Positions 53,395 through 62,670 of a stretch of DNA of 64,000 bases are shown here, in pieces (within the stretch, counting starts at the first letter, position 1; the number at the start of each line of letters is the position of its first letter). The stretch covers positions 2,380,001 to 2,444,000 of the forward strand of contig NZ_CP036536.1 of assembly GCF_005222225.1 (NCBI RefSeq), read 5' to 3'. The stretch is from Salinimonas lutimaris. GTDB lineage: Bacteria; Pseudomonadota; Gammaproteobacteria; Enterobacterales; Alteromonadaceae. Position numbers and translations under genes: made by a program. The notes below the pieces were generated by a model. The model searched no databases. It had not been told where the DNA came from and saw nothing but the letters and a program-made list of their open reading frames with translations.

Positions 53395-54195
53395 ATGCAA
53401 CAAGATAATCTGGCTGACAAACTCACTATTGGGGCAAAAAAGTTTCCGCTGTTCTCTATCCCTGAGTTTCCTGATAAACAAGCTCAGCAGCAATATGAAA
53501 AGCAACGTCTGGCCGGGGCTTTCCGGCTATTTTCAAAATATGGATTTGATGAAGGACTGGCCGGACATATTTCTTTGCGCGACTGTATCGAACCTGACAC
53601 ATTCTGGGTTAACCCGGTCGGCATGCATTTTGGTCTGATCACCGCCTCGTCGCTGGTCAGAGTATCCCATGCCGGAGACATTGTTGAAGGTCACGCGCCT
53701 ATCAATAATGCTGCTTTTGCGATCCATTCGCGCATTCACGCGGCCCACCCGGATATCAACGCGGTGGCACACTCACACACCACCTATGGCAGAGCCTTTG
53801 CCGCGTTGGGCGAACCTTTGCTGCCTATCTCACAGGATGCCTGCATGTTTTTTGAAAATCACCGTGTTTTCAGTGAATTTAACGGCGTTGTAGCAGATAC
53901 TCAGGAAGGAGACTTAATTGCTGAGGCTTTAAGTGGTAACAGCGCGGTTATTTTGCAGAATCACGGTCTGCTGACAGCAGGTAAAACGGTTGACGCAGCG
54001 GCGGCAAATTTTGTCATGCTCGATAGCTGTTGCCATAGTCAGCTACTCGCTCAGGCTGCTGGCACGGTGCGCCTGATAGATCCGGCCACGGCACGAAAAA
54101 CCCGGGCAATGAACGGCTCTGATTTAGTGACCTGGGGGAATTTTCAACCGATGTACCAGAAACTGTTGAGTGAAGACGACAGCTTTTTAAATTGA
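53395..54195 (+). CDS. class II aldolase/adducin-family protein
   Basis: This 266-residue protein belongs to the class II aldolase/adducin superfamily with zinc-binding histidines in AVAHSHTTYGRAF and QNHGLLTAG. The N-terminal LAGHISLRD and WVNPVGMHF segments fit. Members cleave sugar phosphates or act on other substrates; this branch (with PISQDACMFF) is not one with an assigned reaction known to me. A BASS-type transporter follows 24 bases later, and a divergent LysR gene precedes it. Confidence 0.88.
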   Translation: MQQDNLADKLTIGAKKFPLFSIPEFPDKQAQQQYEKQRLAGAFRLFSKYGFDEGLAGHISLRDCIEPDTFWVNPVGMHFGLITASSLVRVSHAGDIVEGHAPINNAAFAIHSRIHAAHPDINAVAHSHTTYGRAFAALGEPLLPISQDACMFFENHRVFSEFNGVVADTQEGDLIAEALSGNSAVILQNHGLLTAGKTVDAAAANFVMLDSCCHSQLLAQAAGTVRLIDPATARKTRAMNGSDLVTWGNFQPMYQKLLSEDDSFLN

Positions 54196-54219
54196 TCAGA
54201 ATCACATAGGGCAGACATA

Positions 54220-55134
54220 ATGACCGCTTCAGTGCTGACCGATTATTTACTTCCGCTGTGTCTGGCCTGCATCATGTTCGGGATCGGCTTATCTCTTACC
54301 CTGTCCGATTTTTCCCGCCTGATTAAAAAACCGGGCTGCGTATTGACCGGCCTGGCGGGTCAGATTATCGTTATGCCGGTTATTGCTATTGCCTGCGCCG
54401 CGCTGGCGATCACCCTTGCCGGACTGTCACCGGCGATGGCCATGGGAATAGTGCTGCTAGCCGCCTGCCCCGGCGGTACTATGTCGAACCTGATGAGTCA
54501 TTTGCTGCGCGCAGATACCGCCTTGTCTGTCACGCTTACAGCCCTGTCCACCCTGATTTGCATTATAACTACGCCGCTGCTGATCGGCCTGGGTTACACT
54601 TTATTTTCTCCGTCCAGTACCCAGGCTATATCCGTGGCGGGTATCACCACCGGCCTGTTACTGATGGCCTTATTCCCGGTAGCGCTGGGGATGACAATGC
54701 GACATCTAACGCCGCTTCAGGCAACTCGTCTGGAGCCTGGTTTCCAGCGTTTCTCCCTGATCTTTCTGGGTCTGCTGATTGTCGGAATGGTTGTAAGGGA
54801 ATGGTCACTACTGATAAACAGCGGCTTTATGTTAATTGGACTAGCACTGCTGCTCAGTCTGCTTACATCACTGTGCGGCTGGTTCAGTGGCCGTGCGGGC
54901 AGGCTTACGCTGACCATTCGCCGGACCTTGTGTATAGAGGTGGGCATTCAAAATGCAGCGCTTGCTATGGTGATTGCACTGAGCATTCTTGAACAGCCTG
55001 AGCTGGCAGTATTTCCCGGGCTGTACGGTATTATTATGTACCTGTGCCCTGCCCTGATATGTTTAGCGTCGGGTAGAGATTATCAGGCGTCTGCCGCTAA
55101 AGAGCGTCCCCGGTCACTGGAAACTAACCCATAA
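54220..55134 (+). CDS. BASS-family sodium-dependent transporter
   Basis: This 304-residue inner-membrane protein has about ten hydrophobic segments and resembles bile-acid:sodium symporters. The cores ACPGGTMSNLMSHLLRADTALSVTLTA and EVGIQNAALAMVIAL are the family sodium-site segments. It is cotranscribed with the aldolase, so it may import the aldolase substrate. The substrate is unknown. Confidence 0.88.
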   Translation: MTASVLTDYLLPLCLACIMFGIGLSLTLSDFSRLIKKPGCVLTGLAGQIIVMPVIAIACAALAITLAGLSPAMAMGIVLLAACPGGTMSNLMSHLLRADTALSVTLTALSTLICIITTPLLIGLGYTLFSPSSTQAISVAGITTGLLLMALFPVALGMTMRHLTPLQATRLEPGFQRFSLIFLGLLIVGMVVREWSLLINSGFMLIGLALLLSLLTSLCGWFSGRAGRLTLTIRRTLCIEVGIQNAALAMVIALSILEQPELAVFPGLYGIIMYLCPALICLASGRDYQASAAKERPRSLETNP

Positions 55135-55166
55135 TAGCCACTGCTGTTTTACACTGACCGGTGGTA

Positions 55167-55628
55167 ATGATGAAAATAATACGAGACGATCTTAGCGGCG
55201 ACACCATTGCCCGCTTTCTTCAACAACATATTCAGGACATGCAGTCGGTATCACCGCCAGAGAGCAAGCATGCGCTTGATTTGGACGGTTTGCGACAGCC
55301 TGACATTCAGTTCTGGTCGGTGTGGCTTGAAGATGATCTGGTTGGCTGTTGCGCTATTAAGCAGCTGACCAGAACGCACGGCGAGATAAAATCAATGCGG
55401 GTGGCACAACAGGCACGCAATAAAGGGGTTGCCACTTTTATGCTTCAGCACCTGATAAAACATGCCGACTCTTGTGGGCTCTCACGTCTGAGCCTGGAAA
55501 CAGGAACCATGGATTTTTTCGCCCCCGCTCGCCGCTTATATGAAAAATCTGGCTTTGTTTCCTGCCCGCCTTTTGCTCAGTATCAGTGCGATCCTAACAG
55601 TTGTTTTTATACACTGACGCTGGCATGA
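55167..55628 (+). CDS. GNAT-family N-acetyltransferase
   Basis: This ~153-residue protein has the acetyl-CoA-binding segment QQARNKGVATFMLQHLI and the ETGTMDFFAPARRLYEKSGF end typical of GNAT. ATG 55167 is preferred to a GTG two codons upstream; ATG 55170 is equally possible. The substrate is unknown. Confidence 0.85.
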   Translation: MMKIIRDDLSGDTIARFLQQHIQDMQSVSPPESKHALDLDGLRQPDIQFWSVWLEDDLVGCCAIKQLTRTHGEIKSMRVAQQARNKGVATFMLQHLIKHADSCGLSRLSLETGTMDFFAPARRLYEKSGFVSCPPFAQYQCDPNSCFYTLTLA

Positions 55629-55701
55629 ATATGCATATTAAGGTAACAACCCTCTACCGGATAGTGTAAGCTGATCGTTTGCTTATTCAGGAGAAAGACT
55701 G

Positions 55702-56151
55702 TTGACGATTTGGGTAGATGCTGATGCCTGTCCGGGGCCCATCAAAGAAATTTTATTTCGCGCGGCGCAACGCACAAAAACGCAGGTTGTGCTGGTGGCC
55801 AACCACGCGCTGCGCACACCAGCATCAAAATACGTGAGTTTTGTGCAGGTCACCAAAGGGTTTGATGTTGCAGACAGCGAAATAGTTAACCGGTGTGAAC
55901 CCGGTGATCTGGTTGTCACCAGTGATATTCCTTTAGCTGACGAAGTGATCAGCAAGCAATGCCTGGCGCTGAATCCCCGGGGTGAGATACTGGATAAGGA
56001 AAATATAAAATCCAGGCTCAATGTCAGGGACTTTATGGATACCTTGCGTAGCAGCGGAATCCAGACAGGCGGGCCGGCGGCATTGTCGGCAGCCGAAAAA
56101 CAGGCATTTGGAAACGCCCTCGACAGATGGTTGAGCCAGCACGCGGGCTAA
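55702..56151 (+). CDS. YaiI/YqxD-family protein (UPF0178)
   Basis: This 149-residue protein has the start [14 protein letters not shown] and the later TSDIPLAD segment, typical of the NYN/PIN-like YaiI family. Its start is TTG 55702, with AGGAGA 7 bases upstream; no ATG is available. The Asp residues suggest metal-dependent nuclease-like activity, unproven in the family. Confidence 0.88.
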   Translation: MTIWVDADACPGPIKEILFRAAQRTKTQVVLVANHALRTPASKYVSFVQVTKGFDVADSEIVNRCEPGDLVVTSDIPLADEVISKQCLALNPRGEILDKENIKSRLNVRDFMDTLRSSGIQTGGPAALSAAEKQAFGNALDRWLSQHAG

Positions 56152-56173
56152 TAATAAGTGGAATCAGGATTAC

Positions 56174-56680
56174 ATGGATATTCGAGTTATTCCCCCTACT
56201 GAAGCATTTCAGCAATGTTATAACGCTTATATTACAGAACTGGGTGATGAGGAACGTTACCCGATGCCGATGGACCTCAATCATGAGGACTTTCCGGCTC
56301 TGATTGAACGTCTCAACGGTTATTCTGACGGAATTGGGTTGCCCGATGGCCTTGTACCCAATTCCACTTTCTGGCTGATATGTAACGATACACTGGCTGG
56401 CGTGGCCAACCTGCGCCATCATCTCACCCCGGCATTACAGCACGCCGGCGGACATATCGGTCTGGGGATCAGACCTGGCTATCGCGGTCGTGGGCTAGGC
56501 ACTTTGCTGTTGGCTTACACAATAGAAAAAGCCCGCTCAATGAACATACGCCCGGTGCATATTCACTGCCACCAGCATAACCTGGCTTCTGTAGGCATGA
56601 TAAACGCCTGTGGGGGCAAACTGCATAGTCAGGAAGACTGGCAAAATCAGAAGATATCAAGGTATATCATTAACAATTAA
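56174..56680 (+). CDS. GNAT-family N-acetyltransferase
   Basis: This 168-residue protein has the acetyl-CoA-binding loop GIRPGYRGRGLGTLLLAYTIEKA and the ending NLASVGMINACGGKL. It lies 22 bases after the YaiI-like gene, and a strong terminator follows. The substrate is unknown. Confidence 0.88.
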   Translation: MDIRVIPPTEAFQQCYNAYITELGDEERYPMPMDLNHEDFPALIERLNGYSDGIGLPDGLVPNSTFWLICNDTLAGVANLRHHLTPALQHAGGHIGLGIRPGYRGRGLGTLLLAYTIEKARSMNIRPVHIHCHQHNLASVGMINACGGKLHSQEDWQNQKISRYIINN

Positions 56681-56718
56681 TTCGCTAGTTTGTGAATACC
56701 GGTTTTACAGACAATAAA

Positions 56719-56740
56719 AAACCGGCTTTAAAGCCGGTTT
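56719..56740. terminator. perfect palindromic terminator
   Basis: AAACCGGCTTT / AAAGCCGGTTT is a perfect 22-base palindrome flanked by A- and T-runs. It can end both the rightward GNAT transcript and the leftward porin-binding protein transcript. Confidence 0.85.
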
Positions 56741-56757
56741 TCAAGTAATGCTACTGT

Positions 56758-57555
56758 TTAACGACGGTCAAAATTAACCGGCTTATCAGGATGCTGATAA
56801 AACCCGTCTTTAAGCAGTTTTTTGTACCGTTTTAACTTGCCATCCAGTTTCAGCTCTTCCAGACCTTTATTAAACAATTCCAGAATCAAGCGACCATCTT
56901 TACTGTTTTTCGGAATGATTAAGTGTGAAGTCATGGTTTCAATTGACGGAGTGAGTTCCACCACCTGCGCCCGCTCATCTTTGTCAAATTCACGTTGCAA
57001 CCAATACCAGCCAGATAACTCATCAATAGCAAATACATCAATATCGCCGTCAATCAGGGCCTGCAAATTTTCATAATCGGAATCACGCTTTTCCACATTA
57101 TCAGCATCACGCAGGTAGGTCGCCAGTTCGTCGGTAAACAGGTAGCCTTCTGTCATCCCCATTTTATAGTTATCCAGGTCAGACAGGGAATTCCACTGAG
57201 TCAGGCCGGACTTCTTGCTGGCATATAATACCAGGTTCTCGGCGCTCATCGGATCGCTATGCCAGAAGTCTTTTTCTCTTTCCCGTACATAGTTAGCGTA
57301 TGACATCGCATCATACTTGCCCGCCAGTGTCGCCTCTTTAGCTTCTTCCCATGGCATCGACGTGTACGTCACGACGACACCCACTTCTAAAAATGCTTCT
57401 TCGATGATGTGATTAATATAGCCCTCATGCTTCATATCTTCCGATGTGTACGGCGGGTATTCAGCAGTGGCGATATCCAGTTTTAACCAGGCGTCAGCCA
57501 GGCTGGGTAATGGCACTAACAATAAAGCAGTTAAAAGCAGTGTCGTTCGTTTCAT
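56758..57555 (-). CDS. periplasmic solute-binding protein, SBP_bac_3 type
   Basis: This 265-residue protein has a signal peptide ending LADA and the type 3 family core with IATAEYPPYTSED, AIDELSGWYWL and a middle segment YKMGMTEGYLF. It resembles amino-acid-binding proteins of ABC transporters. No permease or ATPase gene is adjacent, so it could act with an unlinked transporter or as a sensor. It starts 21 bases after the porin stop. Confidence 0.85.
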   Translation of the reverse strand: MKRTTLLLTALLLVPLPSLADAWLKLDIATAEYPPYTSEDMKHEGYINHIIEEAFLEVGVVVTYTSMPWEEAKEATLAGKYDAMSYANYVREREKDFWHSDPMSAENLVLYASKKSGLTQWNSLSDLDNYKMGMTEGYLFTDELATYLRDADNVEKRDSDYENLQALIDGDIDVFAIDELSGWYWLQREFDKDERAQVVELTPSIETMTSHLIIPKNSKDGRLILELFNKGLEELKLDGKLKRYKKLLKDGFYQHPDKPVNFDRR

Positions 57556-57576
57556 GGTGTTTCCTTTTTCTTTTTT

Positions 57577-58695
57577 TTAGAAATACAGACCTATGTTTAC
57601 GTTAACGCGATGTGTAGTATCCTGCAAGCCGCCTAAATCGAGTCCGACACCCGGGCCGCCAGAGAACCACATATTTTTGCCGTGAATGCTGTCTACGTAC
57701 ACGAACAGTTTTTCCCAGCCAAAGCTACAGCCATTTACCCATTGTGATGAGTCGCGTCCGGCTTCAACATCAGACTCAATCCGGCTGTATTCGGTGTAGC
57801 ATTTCAGTTCTGAAATCGCGTCAAACTCATACGGAATAGTATAGGCCAGATTGGCGATATAGCTTTTTCCTTCAGCCGTTTGCAAAAAAGCAGAATCAAA
57901 GGATGACATGGCAATACGGTCAGTTGGCACACCATCAGGCGCCGATACGTCATAATCAAAATCGGTGTACTGCAGATCTACGCCAATGGGGCCATCTACA
58001 TGACGTACGTGAACCGCATAAGCGGTCATATCACCGCGGTCACGGGTATCCAGATTCACAATATCGCCATACTGGTATGACACGCCGATATCTGTGGTCG
58101 CATCACCATAAAGTTCAGCATTGTAACTGGCACGCAGATTCACCTGACCATCTTCTTTATTGCGATACTCTTCAAAATCAGCCACATCAAAGCTGTAGCG
58201 ACCGAAATTAGCCGCATCGCTGTACTCATCATTGAAAAAATAAGCAGCGTGGATGTTCCAGTTACCCGGAGTGTAGTTGGCAACCAGACCTGCATCATAG
58301 TCGTCTTCAAAGCCAATATAATAATTTCCCGAAAACCAGAAATTATTAGAGGCAAATGGCAATAAACCGAACGGCACCTGGGTAATACCACCGGTAATGC
58401 TAAGCTCTTCATCCACCGTATAGGTCAGATCAGCATAACGGATAGTGTCGAAGTCTACGTTTTCATACCAGCGATATTCTGCTTTGTAGGTAAACTGATC
58501 GGTTTCACCGGAAATATTCAATTTGAATGATTCAAATTCCAGTCCACTGCGCTGTTCTGAAGGCAACCAATCCTGGTAACCGTAGTTAACCCGGACATGT
58601 CCGCCGATGGTAAATGGTAATTCATCAGCCTGAGTGGGCATAGAAACCGCTGCGCCTAGCATCGCAAACGGCAGTGTAGTTAGTAATTTTCTCAT
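57577..58695 (-). CDS. outer-membrane porin-like beta-barrel protein
   Basis: This 372-residue protein has a signal peptide ending TQADE and alternating hydrophobic strands with many aromatic residues, ending in GLYF, a C-terminal Phe required for barrel assembly. It resembles phosphate-selective and related porins (OprP/OprO type). Two Cys (LKCYTEYSR and NGCSFGWE) could form a disulfide. Its pairing with a solute-binding gene suggests uptake of a common solute. Confidence 0.8.
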   Translation of the reverse strand: MRKLLTTLPFAMLGAAVSMPTQADELPFTIGGHVRVNYGYQDWLPSEQRSGLEFESFKLNISGETDQFTYKAEYRWYENVDFDTIRYADLTYTVDEELSITGGITQVPFGLLPFASNNFWFSGNYYIGFEDDYDAGLVANYTPGNWNIHAAYFFNDEYSDAANFGRYSFDVADFEEYRNKEDGQVNLRASYNAELYGDATTDIGVSYQYGDIVNLDTRDRGDMTAYAVHVRHVDGPIGVDLQYTDFDYDVSAPDGVPTDRIAMSSFDSAFLQTAEGKSYIANLAYTIPYEFDAISELKCYTEYSRIESDVEAGRDSSQWVNGCSFGWEKLFVYVDSIHGKNMWFSGGPGVGLDLGGLQDTTHRVNVNIGLYF

Positions 58696-59255
58696 TCACT
58701 AGCCTTTACATTGGTATTGATAACACGCCTTTGACAAAGATTCATCCAGCTACCACAACCGGGTCAAAAGCAAATTCAGAAGATAGCCGACGATGTAACG
58801 GTAATTCGTTATACAAGGAAAATGACTGCGTATCCTTTACAAAAACAGCGGGATTTACCAGCTATCCGTTTCAATGTTTGAACACAAACTATATCGTTGA
58901 GGCTGACAAAAAGATCACTTACGCTAACCGCGCTGTTACATTCAGCTTGCAAAAATCACGACTGACAGCCAGATTAAACAGATAAGTTACGGAACTCGCG
59001 CATCGTCGGCGGCGAAAACTACCAGAAGTAACCCAAAATGAAAAATCAGCGTTAACAAACCACCAAAATGTAAACTCAACTTTCGTAGCATTTTGCAGAA
59101 TATACCGACACATTTAATTGGAAATAAAGGCATTTGACTAAATATTAAAAATTTACTGACTACCCGCCTTTGGTGAATAAATACCCACAATTTAATACTG
59201 CCTCTGGCCGGTTTTTCAGCTATATCAGTAACAACAAGAAACAGGCAGAACTGAT
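58696..59255. other. long intergenic region
   Basis: This 560-base gap separates the divergent porin and histidine kinase genes. An 84-codon frame at 58731-58985 has no family resemblance and no good ribosome-binding site. I see no repeat, RNA gene or clear promoter. Confidence 0.3.
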
Positions 59256-61178
59256 ATGTATAAAAGAAAACTATTTATATTTGGTTTTATTTCTACCCTG
59301 GTGCTACTGATAGCGTTGGGCAGTGCAGCGATCACCGCTCACCTTACGCGGGAAAACCTGCAGCAAAGCCAGCTTGCACAGCGGTTGCTCATAGAGCATC
59401 AGCAGTTATCCAGTATTTCCTACCGATTGTTTAAACAATTAACCGATGAGCTGATATTCGGCCAAAATGCCAATCAGGCCAAAGTACGCAATAAACAGCA
59501 ACAAATCTCTCAGTCACTGACATTAATTGCCAGCCTGGAAAAGGAACAGCGCCAGGCACTGGGAGTTGAGGCAACCCGGGGCAGTGTCGAGGATACCGCT
59601 GGGCTGAGTATTCTGATAAACGATATTGTCAGTGAATTTAAAAGTATTATTGCCAGTCAGGACCAGACTCCCCTGGCCCAGCAGGAGCGCGTGCAGGAGT
59701 TGCTTGAAAACACCATCGACAACCAGTTCCGGGAAGCCATTAATGCCGCGGTGTCCCGGCAAAGCCGAGTAGTTAATCAGCTCAATGCCGCCACCGAGAC
59801 ACTTAATACCGCCATTGTATGGTTTACAGCAGGGCTTGGGCTTATTACCTTCCCGTTTATCATCCTTGGCTGCTATTGGCTGTTTAATCAGCTCTATTAC
59901 CCGTTGAATGTGATTAATAGCGGCGCTAAAGCTCTTAGTCAGGGAGACTTCTCAACCCGAATGCCGGATACCCTGGACAAGGAGTTTGCCGATCTGGCCA
60001 GCACCCTGAATCAGCTGGCAAGCAAAATGGCGGAACAAGAGAACCGGGAAGAGCAATCCCGACAGGCGCTGGAAATTGAGGTCAGCCAGCGCACACAGGC
60101 GTTAAGTGAAGCTAACCGGCAACTCACCCAGCAGGATACAAAACGTCGCCAGTTTATGGCAGATGTCTCCCATGAACTGCGTACTCCCCTGACGATTATC
60201 CGTGGCGAGGCGCAGGTCACCTTACGTCAGCAAAGTCAAACCGCCGAGGTATACCGGCATACTCTGGAAGCTATTTTATCGCAAGCTGTAGCGCTAAGTA
60301 CGCTGGTTGATGATTTATTACTGCTGGCCCGCTCCGAGATGAGCCAGCTGGTGCTGGACATTCGACCTGATAACCTGACCGCCTGTATAAGAGAGCTTGC
60401 CGAGCGCTGGCAGCGACAACACCCACAGCGCCAGATTTGTTTTGAGGATCTTACACACGACCATTATACCGCGCTGCCCTTTGACCACCAGCGGGTGTGC
60501 CAGATCCTGACTATTCTGCTGGATAATGCCACCCGCTATTCAGATGCTAATCAGCCTATTACTATCACGCTTCATTCGTTAAACCACTCCATGGACAGGC
60601 ACTCACAAACTCAGGACACCCACGCTGCTCACACCATGGACAGGCACATGCAAACTCAGGACACCCACGCTGCCCACACCGTGGACAGGCACATGCAAAC
60701 TCAGGACACCCCCACGGCTCACACCATGGACAGGCACTCACAAACTCAGGACACCCCCACTGCTCACACCATGGACAGGCACATGCAAACTCAGGACACC
60801 CACACTGCTCACACCATGGACAGGCACTCACAAACTCAGGACACCCACACTGCTCCCACCATGGACAGGCACATGCAAACTCAGGACACCCACACTGCTC
60901 AATCCATGGACAGGCACATGCAAACTCAGGACAATCACGTGAAGATCTCCGTTTCAGATCATGGCCAGGGTATTTCACCTACTGAAATTGAAAGGATTTT
61001 TGAGCGGTTTGTCCGCTTTAAGCGCCAGCAAGGCGGTGTTGGATTAGGACTGGCCATAGCTAAAACGTTGGCAGAGGCTCATGGCGGAACGCTTACCGCT
61101 ACCTCGGTGTTGCACGAAGGCTCTGTTTTTACGCTTACTTTACCGACCGGAATACATCATGAAAATACTAATCGCTGA
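59256..61178 (+). CDS. sensor histidine kinase with a minisatellite in its ATPase domain
   Basis: This 640-residue inner-membrane kinase has membrane helices at residues ~8-28 and ~185-207 with a ~155-residue periplasmic loop, a HAMP domain, and the phosphorylated His in VSHELRTPL near residue 305. The ATPase domain has the N box LLDNATRYS near residue 421, G1 DHGQGI near 568 and G2 GVGLGLAIAK near 593. N box and G1 are separated by about 145 residues instead of ~35 because residues 446-561 consist of a 15-residue repeat (see separate entry). The response regulator gene overlaps its end. The stimulus is unknown. Confidence 0.92.
   Translation: MYKRKLFIFGFISTLVLLIALGSAAITAHLTRENLQQSQLAQRLLIEHQQLSSISYRLFKQLTDELIFGQNANQAKVRNKQQQISQSLTLIASLEKEQRQALGVEATRGSVEDTAGLSILINDIVSEFKSIIASQDQTPLAQQERVQELLENTIDNQFREAINAAVSRQSRVVNQLNAATETLNTAIVWFTAGLGLITFPFIILGCYWLFNQLYYPLNVINSGAKALSQGDFSTRMPDTLDKEFADLASTLNQLASKMAEQENREEQSRQALEIEVSQRTQALSEANRQLTQQDTKRRQFMADVSHELRTPLTIIRGEAQVTLRQQSQTAEVYRHTLEAILSQAVALSTLVDDLLLLARSEMSQLVLDIRPDNLTACIRELAERWQRQHPQRQICFEDLTHDHYTALPFDHQRVCQILTILLDNATRYSDANQPITITLHSLNHSMDRHSQTQDTHAAHTMDRHMQTQDTHAAHTVDRHMQTQDTPTAHTMDRHSQTQDTPTAHTMDRHMQTQDTHTAHTMDRHSQTQDTHTAPTMDRHMQTQDTHTAQSMDRHMQTQDNHVKISVSDHGQGISPTEIERIFERFVRFKRQQGGVGLGLAIAKTLAEAHGGTLTATSVLHEGSVFTLTLPTGIHHENTNR
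60591..60938 (+). repeat. 45-bp minisatellite, seven full units and a partial eighth
   Basis: Units of 45 bases repeat in frame and encode MDRH(S/M)QTQDT(H/P)(A/T)A(H/P/Q)(T/S). The first residue of one unit is Val (third copy). Units differ by single-base changes, mostly between the CACTCA and CACATG variants, in mosaic order. The array is a multiple of three, so copy-number changes keep the frame. It lies in the loop between two strands of the kinase ATPase domain. Confidence 0.97.
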
Positions 61179-61854
61179 TGATGAAGCGCCTCTGGTAGCA
61201 TTTCTGCATCGTGGCCTGATATCGGAAGGCAATGAATGCATTACCGAAACTCAGCTACACAATGTCCTGACCCGGCTAAAACAAGAGCAGCCTGATCTAT
61301 TGATACTTGATCGCATGTTTGACGATCAGGATTCGGTAGCATTACTGCCAGAAATCATCGCATTACCTACTCCACCCATGGTGCTACTACTAACCGCAAT
61401 TGATGATGTGAAAGAGCGCATTAGCGGCCTACAACAGGGAGCAGATGATTATTTGTGCAAGCCGTTCGACTTTGATGAGTTGCTGGCCCGGGTAATGGCA
61501 CTTGGCCGGCGGCGTCCCGGCCAGAACACTGAAACCAGCGGCGCCGGGCTGCACAGTATTACCGTTGGTAACCTGCAATTTGATACGCAGTGCCGGCTAA
61601 TAACCCTGGCCGGTGAGGAGCTACCGTGCACGAAAATAGAATATGAACTGTTGCTGTATTTTGCCCAGAACACTGGCAAGGTACTCACGCGAGAGCGAAT
61701 CTTAAGCCGGGTATGGCAGGCCAATAGTGATCCGATGACAAATATTGTGGATGTATACATCAGCCGGTTACGGAATAAGCTCAGCGCAGCGCCTGACGTG
61801 ACTATTCAGACACTACGCGGCAACGGTTACCGGCTAGTAAATAACCGACAATAG
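61159..61854 (+). CDS. OmpR-type response regulator
   Basis: This 231-residue regulator has a receiver domain (ILIADDEAPLV, phosphorylation Asp in LLILDRMFDD, Lys in DYLCKPFD) and a C-terminal winged helix (VLTRERILSRVWQ, TLRGNGYRLV). ATG 61159 gives the canonical start; upstream frames are not conserved. It overlaps the kinase gene by 20 bases, so kinase and regulator are translated together. Targets are unknown; the divergent promoter 58696-59255 is the natural first place to look. Confidence 0.93.
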   Translation: MKILIADDEAPLVAFLHRGLISEGNECITETQLHNVLTRLKQEQPDLLILDRMFDDQDSVALLPEIIALPTPPMVLLLTAIDDVKERISGLQQGADDYLCKPFDFDELLARVMALGRRRPGQNTETSGAGLHSITVGNLQFDTQCRLITLAGEELPCTKIEYELLLYFAQNTGKVLTRERILSRVWQANSDPMTNIVDVYISRLRNKLSAAPDVTIQTLRGNGYRLVNNRQ

Positions 61855-62670
61855 CTCAGGGTTTGTCACCAGATTACGTACACCGTGTGCGCCCTGTTCG
61901 TTAAAGGGATTATCCTCGCACCAGTCGGCAACAGAATTGATATCCGCGACTTTTACCTGCGGGCGTACGCTCCAAGTGACTTTTAGTGGTGATGGCGACT
62001 CATTAAAACCGGGACCGGTGGTTGAGCCTGCGTAAACGACCGGCGTACCGGTATCATCCGGGATATTCGGCGCCTGAGCATAAGTGCCCTGCTGACTCAC
62101 CGCGGCCAGTTCTTTAAAGTCAGCCGCCTGAGCATCATTTGCCAGTACCATCACTTGCGTTTCCACCCGTAGTGTCGGGTTCATGCTTTGCTCTGACAAA
62201 CACGCGTTTAAGCTGGCCCCAGGCGTAACCGGCGCTGAGGAAAAAACATAATGCACTTCTATTGTATCTCCGGGGAGCAGGCTGTGTTCTTTCACCGGGC
62301 AGACCTTGCCAGATACCGGACGTAATTGAGCATCACTGAGCTGGCCACTGTATAAAAATCCGGTGCCGTACCCCTTACCATCACCATTGCCTGCATAGCG
62401 GGTAAACTCGCCTCCTTTATGCTCTGCGTTGGCGTGAAAATGGATATTACACAGATTCATTTTTGTGTGTGACGGTGCCATGCCAAAGTACTGAGGGTTA
62501 TTCCCGTTGAACTGATTGATATCCCGGGGGGACTGTGGACCTGTAAAATGACTATGCTCTGCAAGCAACGCTCGCTGAGCATGAATTGTGTCGTCTGGAA
62601 CCACGTTGGCCATCACTGGTAAATGACTGGATAAAGTGAGTAAAGCAACTGCGACTGGCAAGGTTTTCAT
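61834..62670 (-). CDS. delta-class carbonic anhydrase-like exported protein
   Basis: This 278-residue protein has a signal peptide ending VMAN and the motif CNIHFHANAEHKGGEF, which carries the metal-binding Cys/His pattern of delta carbonic anhydrases (first described in diatoms). The start GPQSPRDI is also typical. Cysteines later in the chain (GKVCPV, NACLSE, DWCEDN) may form disulfides. It would interconvert CO2 and bicarbonate outside the cytoplasm. Its end overlaps the end of the convergent response regulator gene by 21 bases. Confidence 0.75.
   Translation of the reverse strand: MKTLPVAVALLTLSSHLPVMANVVPDDTIHAQRALLAEHSHFTGPQSPRDINQFNGNNPQYFGMAPSHTKMNLCNIHFHANAEHKGGEFTRYAGNGDGKGYGTGFLYSGQLSDAQLRPVSGKVCPVKEHSLLPGDTIEVHYVFSSAPVTPGASLNACLSEQSMNPTLRVETQVMVLANDAQAADFKELAAVSQQGTYAQAPNIPDDTGTPVVYAGSTTGPGFNESPSPLKVTWSVRPQVKVADINSVADWCEDNPFNEQGAHGVRNLVTNPELLSVIY

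Noticed and set aside
60565-60978. Reverse-strand frame with Cys-rich repeats (CPEFACACPW-type) opposite the kinase minisatellite
   Set aside because: It is the mirror of the 45-bp repeat, which keeps all frames open. It has no ribosome-binding site and no family resemblance.
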